This document shows positions 1 to 8,119 of a stretch of 33,468 bases of DNA, piece by piece. The translations under genes were made by a program, and so were the position numbers. This DNA comes from an uncultured Ruminococcus sp. (GTDB taxonomy: Bacteria > Bacillota > Clostridia > Oscillospirales > Ruminococcaceae). The stretch is taken from contig NZ_CAMHRZ010000001.1 of NCBI RefSeq assembly GCF_946187255.1, positions 1 through 33,468 on the forward strand, in the 5' to 3' direction. The notes under the pieces were generated by a model. That model saw only the letters and a list, made by a program, of their open reading frames with translations, was not told the origin of the DNA and made no database searches. Numbering within the stretch: position 1 is the first letter of the stretch; each line of letters opens with the position of its first letter.

Positions 1-14
1 CCTGTATTTAGGGT

Positions 15-64
15 AAAAAAAATTAATGCCCACTTTGTTTCGGCGTGAAAATGAGCATTAATTT
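15..64 (-). terminator. Candidate terminator hairpin (minus strand)
   Basis: Arms AAATTAATGC (20-29) and GCATTAATTT (55-64) are perfect inverted repeats, and a small TTTC/GAAA stem lies in the loop. Read on the minus strand the second arm runs into a stretch of eight T, as in an intrinsic terminator. The stem is AT-rich and the loop long, so it may be weak. It would end a minus-strand transcript entering from 67-300. Confidence 0.4.
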
Positions 65-275
65 TCTTATAGAATTATGAAAGGGATTTGATGATTGACA
101 GAACCTGCAAAGCCTTGTAAGCTCTGCCAAACACCAACTATCGGGGAAGCGGTAAAACCTAATGTACAGTGAAGTGCGACTTGGGGGATCGCGCGAGGGA
201 AAACTTCTAAATTCATAGAGTTGGGGTTTCGCCGGACACTAGGCTTTACCGCTCCACCGAACTCTTTTTTACTGT
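65..275 (-). ncRNA. Candidate structured RNA with long hairpin
   Basis: Positions 141-165 and 236-260 pair over 25 positions: 21 Watson-Crick pairs, one mismatch (145/256) and three positions (147/254, 157/244, 162/239) that are A-C on the plus strand but G-U on the minus strand. That bias points to a minus-strand RNA. A possible extended -10 (TGGTATTAT, minus, 282-290) lies just upstream and a hairpin with a T run (15-64) just downstream, which would give a transcript of roughly 250 nt. The interior (166-235) has further short complementary segments, e.g. GCGA 176-179 with TCGC 189-192. No known RNA family is recognised; a palindromic repetitive element is an alternative. The rest of 1-600 holds only the regulatory sites listed separately and no credible protein gene. 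Confidence 0.3.
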
Positions 276-454
276 GATTATATAATACCACCCCAATGTG
301 AACCGAACATGAATTATCGGGAGGGATATAAAAATAACTATTTTTCGTTAATAATGTACAATCGTATGCTATTCTCGCATTGGTAAATAAGCATATTGCA
401 CAGTAAATCAACACTTAATACACCGCACAGCACCTCTCTTTATGAACCGAAGCA

Positions 455-485
455 GTTCACATTCAGATGTAAATGTTTTGTGAAC
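455..485. promoter_or_regulatory. Inverted GTTCACA/TGTGAAC pair, candidate operator
   Basis: GTTCACA (455-461) and TGTGAAC (479-485) form a perfect inverted pair separated by 17 bases, ending 15 bases before the -35 of the response-regulator promoter. A third copy, TGTGAAC at 297-303, lies upstream of the candidate minus-strand RNA. The placement suits an activator or autoregulator site, but which protein binds is unknown. Confidence 0.35.
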
Positions 486-499
486 AAAGCAAAAAGTGT

Positions 500-528
500 T
501 TGCAAAGCGGACAGTTTTGGAGTATAAT
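500..528 (+). promoter_or_regulatory. Sigma-A promoter of the two-component operon
   Basis: TTGCAA (500-505) and TATAAT (523-528) are separated by 17 bases. The expected start near 535 leaves a leader of about 65 bases before the response-regulator ATG. Confidence 0.7.
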
Positions 529-601
529 CTAAAGTGGAGCGGATCATCTCTGCTTTAAGCAGAATTGTCATAATTTACGGTGAAAGGACAGTGAGAACAC
601 A

Positions 602-1276
602 ATGTTTCAGATACTTGTTGTGGAAGACGATGCCAGCCTGCGCCGCCTGATGAGCGCAGCGCTCAAACAGAACGGCTATCAGCCCTTTACAGCCAGCGAC
701 GGCGTGGAAGCGCTGGATATGCTGGAGAAGACCAATATCGACCTGATAATATCGGATATCATGATGCCGAATATGGACGGTTACGAGCTTACCCGCCAGC
801 TTCGCAGTGCGGATTTCCAGATGCCGATAATAATGGTAACGGCAAAGGAGTCTTTTGAGGATAAAAAAGAGGGCTTCAATGCAGGCACGGATGATTATAT
901 GGTCAAGCCCATAGATATAAATGAGATGATACTTCGTGTGGGCGCACTGCTGAAAAGGTCAAAGCTCGCCAGTGAGCATACCATGACCGTTGGCAACTGC
1001 GTGCTGGACTACGATGCACAGACGGTATCCTTCAACGGTGAGCCGGGCGAGACTATACCCCAGATGGAATTCAAACTGCTGTTCAAGCTGCTCTCCTATC
1101 CAAACAAGATATTTACCCGCCGCCAGCTGCTGGACGAGCTGTGGGGCATGGACAAAGATGTTGACGAGCGTACTGTGGATGTACATATCAAGCGCCTGCG
1201 CGAACGCTGCGGCTGCGCTGATTCATTCTCGATAGTTACGGTAAGAGGTCTGGGATACAAGGCGGTAAAACAGTGA
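602..1276 (+). CDS. OmpR/PhoB-family response regulator
   Basis: This 224-residue protein is a two-domain response regulator. The receiver domain (about 1-118) has the acidic pair D9/D10, phosphoacceptor D52 in the SDIMMPNMDG segment, T80 and K102. The C-terminal part (about 130-222) is an OmpR-type winged helix with the usual RRQLLDELWG, DERTVDVHIKRLR and VRGLGYK landmarks. Phosphorylated by its kinase it should bind DNA and change transcription. The start follows a GAAAGGA sequence at a somewhat long distance. The kinase gene begins within its stop codon, so the pair is translationally coupled, and the gene has its own consensus promoter at 500-528. Family assignment is secure; signal and regulon cannot be read from sequence. 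Nearby TGTGAAC repeats may be autoregulatory sites. Confidence 0.95.
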   Translation: MFQILVVEDDASLRRLMSAALKQNGYQPFTASDGVEALDMLEKTNIDLIISDIMMPNMDGYELTRQLRSADFQMPIIMVTAKESFEDKKEGFNAGTDDYMVKPIDINEMILRVGALLKRSKLASEHTMTVGNCVLDYDAQTVSFNGEPGETIPQMEFKLLFKLLSYPNKIFTRRQLLDELWGMDKDVDERTVDVHIKRLRERCGCADSFSIVTVRGLGYKAVKQ

Positions 1277-2628
1277 GCATAAAAATGAACAACTCCGTGA
1301 TGAACCTGAAGCATCCGCCCCAGCAGAAGATGACCATGCAGTTCAAGCTGGCTATGATGTTCTTCATCGTTATGTTCATCTCCGCCAGCATATCCATAAG
1401 TGTGCTGCTGCTGATATTCAGCCCCGTGATGAAGGATAATGCAAAAGCACAGATGACCAACTTCGCCATGTCGGTGCAGGATCTGGAGAAGGAAGGCTAT
1501 TCCTATGACAGGATAGTCAGCCTGCTGAACACCTCATCCTACGATATAGAACCCCTTTCAAAGGACAACAAGGATGTGGAGTTCTTCAAGCCCGAGCTGG
1601 AAGAAACAGGCTACGCCATCACCACCGAAGGCATAGTCCCACGCGCGGTGATGATAACAAAGATATGCGGCAATTATGTAAGGATAAATACCTTCAACAA
1701 TGAGAACGTGTTCTGGATAGTTAATCTGGTCACGATAGTTGCGTTTATGTCCAGCATACTGCTGGGTACTATTATAACCACCATCGTCGGACGCACCATG
1801 CTGCAGCCGATACATGACCTGAGTATGGCTACCTCTGAGGTCGCAAGGGGCAATTTCTCGGTAAGAGTACGGGAGAACGGTTCGGACGAGTACGGACTCT
1901 TGCAGCGCAACTTCAACAAAATGGCACAGGAGCTTTCGGGTATAGAAACGCTGCGCGGCGACTTTATATCCAATGTATCCCACGAGTTCAAAACTCCGCT
2001 GGCTTCGATACAGGGCTTTGCAAAACTTTTGCAGGATCCCGAACTCGACCCTGCGGACAGGGCTGAGTATACACAGATAATCATTGACGAGACTTCGCGG
2101 CTTTCCAAGCTATCGTCAAATATACTCAATCTGACGAAGCTGGAAAATCAGACCACCATAGGCAAGAAGAAGCGTTTCCGCATAGACGAGCAGATACGCA
2201 AGATCATACTCATGCTGGAGCCCGAATGGTCGAAAAAGGATATCGATATGGATATCGACCTGGAGGATATACTCTATGTGGGCAATGAGGATCTTATGGG
2301 GCAGATATGGCAGAACATAGTCAACAATGCCATAAAGTTCACGCCTCAGAACGGCAAGATAAAGGTGAACCTTTTCCGCAGCAGCACGGGCATAGTCTGC
2401 AAGATATGGGACAACGGCCCGCAGATACCCGCAGATAAAAAGGATAAGATATTTGAAAAGTTCTATCAGGGCGACCGTTCCCGCGCAACTGAGGGCAACG
2501 GACTGGGACTGGCACTGGTAAAACGTATCGTCGATCTTGCAGATGGAAAGATAACCGTAGATAACCCCTTTGAGGGCGGAGTGGTCTTTGTGATTGAGCT
2601 TCCTTACCAGACCGAGGGCATGATGTAA
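1273..2628 (+). CDS. HAMP-containing sensor histidine kinase
   Basis: This 451-residue membrane kinase is the partner of the preceding regulator. A transmembrane segment (about 25-50) is followed by an extracytoplasmic sensor region of roughly 95 residues, a second membrane segment (about 147-173), a HAMP linker (about 174-225), the phosphoacceptor helix with H237 in SNVSHEFKTPLASI, and an ATPase domain with N box (N351/N352), G1 box (D380-N-G) and G2 box (GNGLGLAL, 408-415). All residues expected for autophosphorylation are present. The GTG start overlaps the regulator's TGA (GTGA); an ATG four codons later is an alternative start. The sensor region resembles no domain I recognise, so the signal is unknown. 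Confidence 0.95.
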   Translation: MSIKMNNSVMNLKHPPQQKMTMQFKLAMMFFIVMFISASISISVLLLIFSPVMKDNAKAQMTNFAMSVQDLEKEGYSYDRIVSLLNTSSYDIEPLSKDNKDVEFFKPELEETGYAITTEGIVPRAVMITKICGNYVRINTFNNENVFWIVNLVTIVAFMSSILLGTIITTIVGRTMLQPIHDLSMATSEVARGNFSVRVRENGSDEYGLLQRNFNKMAQELSGIETLRGDFISNVSHEFKTPLASIQGFAKLLQDPELDPADRAEYTQIIIDETSRLSKLSSNILNLTKLENQTTIGKKKRFRIDEQIRKIILMLEPEWSKKDIDMDIDLEDILYVGNEDLMGQIWQNIVNNAIKFTPQNGKIKVNLFRSSTGIVCKIWDNGPQIPADKKDKIFEKFYQGDRSRATEGNGLGLALVKRIVDLADGKITVDNPFEGGVVFVIELPYQTEGMM

Positions 2629-2646
2629 CCGACAGGAGGTGCGGCA

Positions 2647-3291
2647 TTGAGAAGAAGCAGCGACGCGGGAAAGATCGTTTTCAGGATCATACTGTTGCTT
2701 GTCTGTGCGGCACTGGCGGGATATTTCGTATACAGCAGAGGCAGCCGCAGGGCGGTGGCAGGTCTTGAAGAACCTGTGCAGACCGAAGCCGAGGGCACTG
2801 TAAAACTGCACCATGACGGCTACAATATCATACTTACCTACCGCGCGGCGTATGAGACGGATGCACTGGTGGTACACAAGAAGAATTACAGCTCGGGACT
2901 GACGGGCTACTTAGCGCCCGTTGATCTGGCGCTGGCATGGGGCGATGTGGCGGCTTACAACACGAAGATCGACTTTCACTGGTCGCAATCGGGCAGGTGG
3001 TACTTCTGGAATGTGGACAGCTATGAGGAGCTGGCACCTGTGGGCGACGAGAGCGATGTCACAAGGCAGTCCGCCAATACACACATCATCCCCGCAAACG
3101 GTTCGGTGCGCCGAAAGATCAAGCGGATAAGGCGCGGCGACCGTGTAAAGCTGAAAGGCTATCTTGTAGATATGGACGCGGAAAACAGCAAAGGCGACAA
3201 GAGATGGTGGCACACCAGCCTTGTGCGCACGGACATGGGTGACGGCTCATGTGAGGTAATGTATGTGACGGATGCGGAGATAGTCAAATAA
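2647..3291 (+). CDS. Membrane-anchored protein of unknown function
   Basis: This 214-residue protein starts at a TTG preceded by a strong AGGAGGT (2634-2640), 18 bases after the kinase stop. One transmembrane helix or uncleaved signal (about 10-30) is followed by an outward-facing domain of about 180 residues. That domain contains an aromatic-rich segment (WSQSGRWYFWNVDSYEEL), a VTRQSANTHIIPAN segment, then a basic stretch and the motif DRVKLKGYLVDMDAENSKGD before a C-terminal DMGDGSCEVMYVTD. I recognise a conserved-looking fold but no named family. Its place at the end of the two-component operon suggests an accessory to signalling or to the envelope process the operon controls; this is inference from position only. 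No enzyme motif is evident. Confidence 0.8.
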   Translation: MRRSSDAGKIVFRIILLLVCAALAGYFVYSRGSRRAVAGLEEPVQTEAEGTVKLHHDGYNIILTYRAAYETDALVVHKKNYSSGLTGYLAPVDLALAWGDVAAYNTKIDFHWSQSGRWYFWNVDSYEELAPVGDESDVTRQSANTHIIPANGSVRRKIKRIRRGDRVKLKGYLVDMDAENSKGDKRWWHTSLVRTDMGDGSCEVMYVTDAEIVK

Positions 3292-3303
3292 AAACCTCAT
3301 CTT

Positions 3304-3675
3304 TTACAGCACCGAACGCAGGTGCGGCTGCTGACGCTCGGAAAGCAGATCACAGAGAGCGCAGATAACATCTATCTGCCGGACAAGTTCGGGTGGATCC
3401 GCATCGGCAAGGGCGGGCAGGCGCGACATTTCCCCCGAGATATCCGCTATACTGTTTGTGTTTTCGATAAAGGCGAGTACACGGCAGTGTTTTTCCCACA
3501 ATGTGCATAAAGCATCTATGTCCTCTGCGGCACCCTCGCCGCAGAGGACTTTTTCGCGTATCTGCGAGCCCAGCTGCTGTATGCGCATATCAGCCTGCCT
3601 TATATAATACGACGACCACACACCGCCCGCTATCACCGTTATCAGCAGGGCTATACTTATACACAACCGCTTCAT
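3304..3675 (-). CDS. DUF4363-family membrane-anchored protein
   Basis: This 123-residue protein has one N-terminal membrane helix (about 3-22) and a helical extracytoplasmic tail with regularly spaced acidic and basic residues. Size, layout and the position directly after a DUF421 gene match the DUF4363 proteins that accompany DUF421 (YetF-like) genes in spore-forming Firmicutes. It has a GGAGG site six bases before the ATG, and that ATG overlaps the stop of the DUF421 gene (ATGA), so the two are coupled. Its biochemical role is not known. It ends 12 bases from the convergent operon on the other strand with no clear terminator between them. Confidence 0.75.
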   Translation of the reverse strand: MKRLCISIALLITVIAGGVWSSYYIRQADMRIQQLGSQIREKVLCGEGAAEDIDALCTLWEKHCRVLAFIENTNSIADISGEMSRLPALADADPPELVRQIDVICALCDLLSERQQPHLRSVL

Positions 3676-4349
3676 TTCATATCCTCCTTTTTAACTATCG
3701 TGAACTTTGATGCGCTTTCCGCCGTCATGATGAATACCCCGTCTATCCCGCAGCCCCGCGCCTTCACCACCTTGCGCACCCACTTTTCATCAAGCCCGAG
3801 ATGCCGCAGTGCCGCATAGGATATCTCGCCGTCGCTTATCACCATTACAGGCGGATCGGTATCCTCGGGAGACAGCCCCAGATCGGCAGCAGAGGGGGGC
3901 GATGCGCTTTTCTTCGGGCATACGGTGATCGTACCCGTAGTTTCTGCTACCGCAAACTGCACGTCCGCCAGATCGAACACCTGCTGCGCCCGCAGTGCCG
4001 CCATAAGATCGTCCGTTGTGAAGCGCAGTTCCCGCATGGCGTGCTGGTCTATCTTGCCGTTTGTGACCAGCAGCTTCGCCGTACCGCTGACCGCCCTGCG
4101 CAGCCCGCGTGAATGGAGGGAGATATAGGATACTATCACATCTATCACCGCAAGGGTGAAGATGGGCACTATACCCATTGTCATGGGGATGCTTATATCC
4201 TCCACGGGCAGGGTGGCGATATTTGACAGAAGTATCGTCACCACAAGTTCGGAGGGCTGCAGCTCCCCTATCTGCCGCTTTCCCATAAGGCGCACAGCGG
4301 CTATGATGACAAAATAGAGTATAAATGCGCGGATGATAACTATCAACAT
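3672..4349 (-). CDS. DUF421 (YetF-like) membrane protein
   Basis: The protein has 225 residues. Three membrane helices occupy about residues 2-20, 34-50 and 56-78, with the family signature MGKRQIGELQPSELV (22-36) between the first two. A soluble C-terminal domain follows, containing the KLLVTNGKID and LRFTTDDLMAALRAQ segments typical of DUF421 proteins. Members such as B. subtilis YetF are linked to spores and germination, but no reaction has been assigned. The start has GGAGGC five bases upstream. It is the first gene of a two-gene unit with the DUF4363 protein and diverges from recQ. Confidence 0.88.
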   Translation of the reverse strand: MLIVIIRAFILYFVIIAAVRLMGKRQIGELQPSELVVTILLSNIATLPVEDISIPMTMGIVPIFTLAVIDVIVSYISLHSRGLRRAVSGTAKLLVTNGKIDQHAMRELRFTTDDLMAALRAQQVFDLADVQFAVAETTGTITVCPKKSASPPSAADLGLSPEDTDPPVMVISDGEISYAALRHLGLDEKWVRKVVKARGCGIDGVFIMTAESASKFTIVKKEDMK

Positions 4350-4381
4350 GGTCTGCCTCCGTTTTCACGTCGAATTTGCAG

Positions 4382-4410
4382 TTGATTTTTTCTGCAAATC
4401 GTGGTATAAT
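4382..4410 (+). promoter_or_regulatory. Sigma-A promoter of recQ
   Basis: TTGATT (4382-4387) and TATAAT (4405-4410) are 17 bases apart. The start near 4417 fits a leader of about 45 bases to the preferred recQ ATG. It probably also serves proB and the genes after it, since no other strong promoter is seen before them. Confidence 0.65.
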
Positions 4411-4460
4411 AGATAATGTATATTTTATAGTATCGATTTTTGGAAAGAGCTGATTACGTC

Positions 4461-6692
4461 ATGACCGACTTTTCTGATAAATACAGTGTACTGCGGGATT
4501 TTTTCGGACATAGTGACTTCCGCGAGGGACAGTCACCGCTGATAGATGCCCTGCTGTGCGGACACGATGCCGTCGGCATCATGCCCACCGGTGCGGGAAA
4601 ATCCATGTGCTACCAGATACCCGCACTTATGCTGGAAGGCATGACCGTTGTCATCTCGCCGCTTATATCACTGATGAAGGATCAGGTGAACAGCCTGATA
4701 CAATCGGGCATAAGGGCGGCATACCTCAACTCCTCGCTGACGATGCAGCAGTACAACGCTGCACTGTCCAATGCTATGAGAGGTATGTACAAGCTGATAT
4801 ACGTCGCACCCGAAAGACTGTGTACACCATCCTTTATGGAGCTGGCAAGAACTGTCAGGATATCACTGGTGGCGGTGGACGAAGCACACTGCGTATCCCA
4901 GTGGGGACATGATTTCCGCCCAAGCTACACCCGTATACCCGAATTCCTGGAACAGCTGCCATACCGACCTACCGTCGGCGCATTCACTGCCACCGCAACA
5001 GAACAGGTAAGGCAGGACATAACGGCACTGCTGAAACTTCGCGACCCGTTTTGTGTGACTACGGGCTTTGACAGGAAAAATCTGTACTTCGGCGTGATAC
5101 ACGCCCGCGACAAGTACGCGGCGGCAAAGACGATAATAGATGAAAACAAGGGCAGCTGCGGGATAATCTACTGCGCCACCCGCAAGGCGGTGGATGAAGT
5201 AAGTTCAAAGCTGACCGATGAGGGCATCCCCTGCGGGCGCTACCATGCGGGAATGACCGCTGAGGAGCGTAAAACAAGTCAGGATGATTTCATATTCGAC
5301 CGCACCCCGCTGATAGCGGCTACCAATGCTTTCGGCATGGGCATAGACAAATCCAACGTCGGGTTCGTCCTGCACTATAATATGCCCAAGAACCTCGAAA
5401 ATTATTACCAGGAAGCAGGACGTGCGGGACGCGACGGCAGTGAGGCTAAATGTATACTTTTATACAGTGCGGCGGATACTGTTACCAATAAATACCTGAT
5501 AAACAATTCCGCCGACAACAACGAGCTTGACGGCGATATGCTGGAACAGGTGCGCAGGCGCGACCTGCAAAAATTACAGAAAATGTCAGACTACTGCAAC
5601 ACGGGAAACTGTCTGCGGCAGTTCATACTGGACTATTTCGGGGAAAAGCGGCAGTGTAACTGCGGCAACTGCTCCAACTGTCTGGGTGAAACGGAACTGA
5701 CGGATATTACGCTGGAAGCGCAGAAGATACTTTCCTGCGTGTACCGCCTGCATCAGAGGAACCTGCGTTTCGGCGCGGTGGTGATATCCTCGATACTGAC
5801 GGGTTCCGAAACGGAGAAGATCAAAAAATTCGACTTGCAGACCCTCTCCACCTACGGTATAATGAAAGGCGATACTACGGTGCGCATACGCTCGATAATA
5901 CGCTTTTTGCAGGCGGAAGGCTATCTCACCGAAGGCGAACACAGCACGCTGGTGCTGACAAGGAAGTCCGCAGAGGTGCTGATGCAGGGCGGCAAGGTAA
6001 TGATGCGTATGCCCAAGACCGTTAAAAGGCAGGCGCAGAAGCGCACAGCGGAGAGAAAACAGGGCGGCATAACCGCATTTGACCGCGAACTTTTTGAAAG
6101 GCTGCGCACACTGCGTGCAAAGCTGGCGGCAGAGATATCGGTACCTGCGTACATAGTATTCAACGATGCCGCACTGCGGGAGATGTGCGTACTCATGCCC
6201 GTGACACAGAGCGCTTTTCTGGAAGTGCCGGGTGTGGGCAAGGTGAAGCAGGAAAGGTACGGTTCCTACTTCACGGCGGAGATACAGAAATATCTTCGTG
6301 AGAACCCCGATAAAAAGGATAGGTCCGACAGTACGGCGGACAGCGGGGCATCACTTGATGAGATAATTAAAAACGGCGCGGAGAGCCTACAGGGCACGGA
6401 TGCGGAGCTTTCACTCAATCAGCTGGGGGACGAGATACTCACACAGCTGGGTGTGAGCGCCGATAAAAAGCCTGTAGTGGAAGCCATGAAGCGCTGGCTG
6501 ATAAATGAGAACTATCTGACCGAACGTATCGAGAACGGACAGAAGCGTCTGGCGGCAACGATACTTTCGGAGGAAGCGGGGATAGTCGAAAGAGAAAAGG
6601 TATCCTCGCTGAACAGGTCGTATACCGCAGTGGTATTCCCGCGTACAGCGCAGGAGTTCATGTATGAAAATCTGGCGGAGATACTTGGGTAA
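4461..6692 (+). CDS. recQ: ATP-dependent DNA helicase RecQ
   Basis: RecQ is a 3'-5' superfamily 2 helicase acting in recombination and fork repair. In this 743-residue protein Walker A is MPTGAGKS (41-48, K47), the DEAH box is 140-143 followed by the aromatic-rich loop CVSQWGHDFRPSY, and motif VI is QEAGRAGRDG (317-326). The zinc-binding subdomain has Cys at 379, 384, 399, 401, 404 and 407. An RQC winged helix (about 410-510) and an HRDC domain (about 530-605) follow, then a further helical extension of about 130 residues. I chose the ATG at 4461 because GGAAAGAG lies about 11 bases upstream; a TTG seven codons earlier has no ribosome binding site. proB follows after 41 bases, so cotranscription is likely. 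Confidence 0.95.
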   Translation: MTDFSDKYSVLRDFFGHSDFREGQSPLIDALLCGHDAVGIMPTGAGKSMCYQIPALMLEGMTVVISPLISLMKDQVNSLIQSGIRAAYLNSSLTMQQYNAALSNAMRGMYKLIYVAPERLCTPSFMELARTVRISLVAVDEAHCVSQWGHDFRPSYTRIPEFLEQLPYRPTVGAFTATATEQVRQDITALLKLRDPFCVTTGFDRKNLYFGVIHARDKYAAAKTIIDENKGSCGIIYCATRKAVDEVSSKLTDEGIPCGRYHAGMTAEERKTSQDDFIFDRTPLIAATNAFGMGIDKSNVGFVLHYNMPKNLENYYQEAGRAGRDGSEAKCILLYSAADTVTNKYLINNSADNNELDGDMLEQVRRRDLQKLQKMSDYCNTGNCLRQFILDYFGEKRQCNCGNCSNCLGETELTDITLEAQKILSCVYRLHQRNLRFGAVVISSILTGSETEKIKKFDLQTLSTYGIMKGDTTVRIRSIIRFLQAEGYLTEGEHSTLVLTRKSAEVLMQGGKVMMRMPKTVKRQAQKRTAERKQGGITAFDRELFERLRTLRAKLAAEISVPAYIVFNDAALREMCVLMPVTQSAFLEVPGVGKVKQERYGSYFTAEIQKYLRENPDKKDRSDSTADSGASLDEIIKNGAESLQGTDAELSLNQLGDEILTQLGVSADKKPVVEAMKRWLINENYLTERIENGQKRLAATILSEEAGIVEREKVSSLNRSYTAVVFPRTAQEFMYENLAEILG

Positions 6693-6733
6693 GCAGAGGA
6701 TAATTCGGGAAGTAAGGAAAGAGGTAAATAGGA

Positions 6734-7588
6734 ATGTCATATTTGAAGGATAAAAAAAGGGTAGTAATAAAGGTCGGCACTTCTACGCTGACACACCGCA
6801 CGGGAAGGCTGAACATAAGGCGCGTTGAGGGGCTGGTAAAGAACCTTGCAGATCTCCAGAACGCGGGGCATGAGATAATACTGGTATCCAGCGGTGCCAT
6901 CGGACTGGGTATGTCGAAGATAGGTCTTCCCGTGCGCCCGAAGGATACGCCCACAAAGCAGGCGTGTGCGGCAGTGGGTCAGTGCGAGCTGATGTATCTT
7001 TACGACAAGCTGTTCGCGGAATACAGCCTTAATGTGGCTCAGTTCCTGCTGACAAAGTTCGTGCTGCTTGAGGACAGGCGCCAGAACGTGCAGAATGCAC
7101 TGGAAAAAGTTATACAGCTGGGAGTTATCCCCATAGTAAACGAGAACGACACGGTGGCTATCGATGAGCTGGAACTTGAAATGGGCGAGAACGATTCGCT
7201 GGCTGCAACGGTGGCGAAGATAGCTAAGGCAGACCTGCTGATAATCATGTCGGATATAGACGGACTTTACGACTACGACCCCCGCCTTGACCCCGATGCG
7301 AAGCTGATACCCGTTGTGGAGGAGATAGATGACAATATACGCGCTCTCGCGGGAGGTGCGGGCACTTCGATGGGCACAGGCGGTATGCGCACCAAGATAA
7401 ACGCCGCAGAGATCGCTGTGAACAGCGGCATAGATATGATCATACTCAACGGCAAGAACCCCGACAACCTCTACTATCTGTTTGAGACAGGCAGTCTGGG
7501 CACGAGGTTCAAGGCAAAGGGTGCGCTGCCCGAAAAGAAAGCACCCGTCAACGACGAGAGCAGCGACAGCGATATCATCGAAGAATAA
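6734..7588 (+). CDS. proB: Glutamate 5-kinase (short form)
   Basis: ProB phosphorylates L-glutamate to gamma-glutamyl phosphate, the first step of proline synthesis. The amino-acid-kinase fold is visible in VVIKVGTSTLT (10-20), the VSSGAIGLGM segment, the VNENDTV loop and the nucleotide-binding region around DIDGLYDYDPR and GTGGMRTKI. At 284 residues it lacks the C-terminal PUA domain of the longer E. coli-type enzyme and instead ends in an acidic tail, as in many clostridial enzymes. The start has GGAAAGAGG a few bases upstream. The GNAT gene starts within its stop (TAATG). proA, the next enzyme of the pathway, lies about 1 kb downstream rather than adjacent. Confidence 0.95.
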   Translation: MSYLKDKKRVVIKVGTSTLTHRTGRLNIRRVEGLVKNLADLQNAGHEIILVSSGAIGLGMSKIGLPVRPKDTPTKQACAAVGQCELMYLYDKLFAEYSLNVAQFLLTKFVLLEDRRQNVQNALEKVIQLGVIPIVNENDTVAIDELELEMGENDSLAATVAKIAKADLLIIMSDIDGLYDYDPRLDPDAKLIPVVEEIDDNIRALAGGAGTSMGTGGMRTKINAAEIAVNSGIDMIILNGKNPDNLYYLFETGSLGTRFKAKGALPEKKAPVNDESSDSDIIEE

Positions 7589-8013
7589 TGGCGGAGATAG
7601 TTTACATCGGAGAAGCTGACGATGAACTGGATGAATTCGCGGGGCGCAGCTTTGCTGAACATTCAGCCGCTCACGGGATAGAATGCGGATACTGCGGCTT
7701 TGTGTTTGCCGCAAAAGAAAATGGCAAGGCAGTCGGTGTGGTGCAGGGGTACGCTTATTTTGACGAGGTCTATATAAGCGAACTGATAGTTTCGGAGGAA
7801 TATCGCGGCAGAGACATTGGCACAGCGCTGATTAAAGCGGTGGAAGAACACTTTGCGGGCGGCAGGTTCGATCATATCAGCCTTACCACCCACAGATTTC
7901 AGGCGGCGGGATTTTACGAAAAATGCGGCTTCACCACCGAGTTCATAAGAAAGAGCCGCAAAGACCCCGCACTGGACAAGTATTTTATGGTGAAGTATAT
8001 TAACCGACAATGA
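7588..8013 (+). CDS. GNAT-family N-acetyltransferase
   Basis: This 141-residue single-domain protein belongs to the GNAT acetyltransferases. The acetyl-CoA pyrophosphate loop is EYRGRDIGTAL (71-81), preceded by the strand YISELIVSE, and the C-terminal segment AAGFYEKCGFTTE is the usual GNAT motif B. The substrate is not predictable; small amines, amino acids or protein N-termini are all possible. Its ATG overlaps the proB stop by one base, so it is translationally coupled to proline synthesis. Its stop codon abuts a palindromic repeat at 8012-8080. Confidence 0.88.
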   Translation: MAEIVYIGEADDELDEFAGRSFAEHSAAHGIECGYCGFVFAAKENGKAVGVVQGYAYFDEVYISELIVSEEYRGRDIGTALIKAVEEHFAGGRFDHISLTTHRFQAAGFYEKCGFTTEFIRKSRKDPALDKYFMVKYINRQ

Positions 8014-8080
8014 AATTGCTACTTTGCGAACTTCGCAAAAGCATATATCGGACTTTTACTCGTTCTCAAAGTGCAATTTC
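8012..8080. repeat. Palindromic intergenic repeat element
   Basis: Outer arms GAAATTGC plus ACTTTG (8012-8019, 8021-8026) pair with CAAAGT plus GCAATTTC (8067-8080), with one bulged base. Inside is a perfect 17-base palindrome TTTGCGAACTTCGCAAA (8023-8039). The two structures share 8023-8026, so they are alternatives. The element begins at the GNAT stop codon and fills the gap before the next gene. It has the look of a dispersed palindromic element rather than a terminator, because no T run follows. Confidence 0.6.
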
Positions 8081-8119
8081 TAATGTCGTTTACTATATTT
8101 CGGGTAAGGAGGTATCATA

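Noticed and set aside
67..414. A 115-codon minus-strand reading frame in the first 600 bases
   Set aside because: It starts with GTG without a usable ribosome binding site, its base composition differs from neighbours, and most of it coincides with the hairpin RNA candidate, which explains the sequence better.
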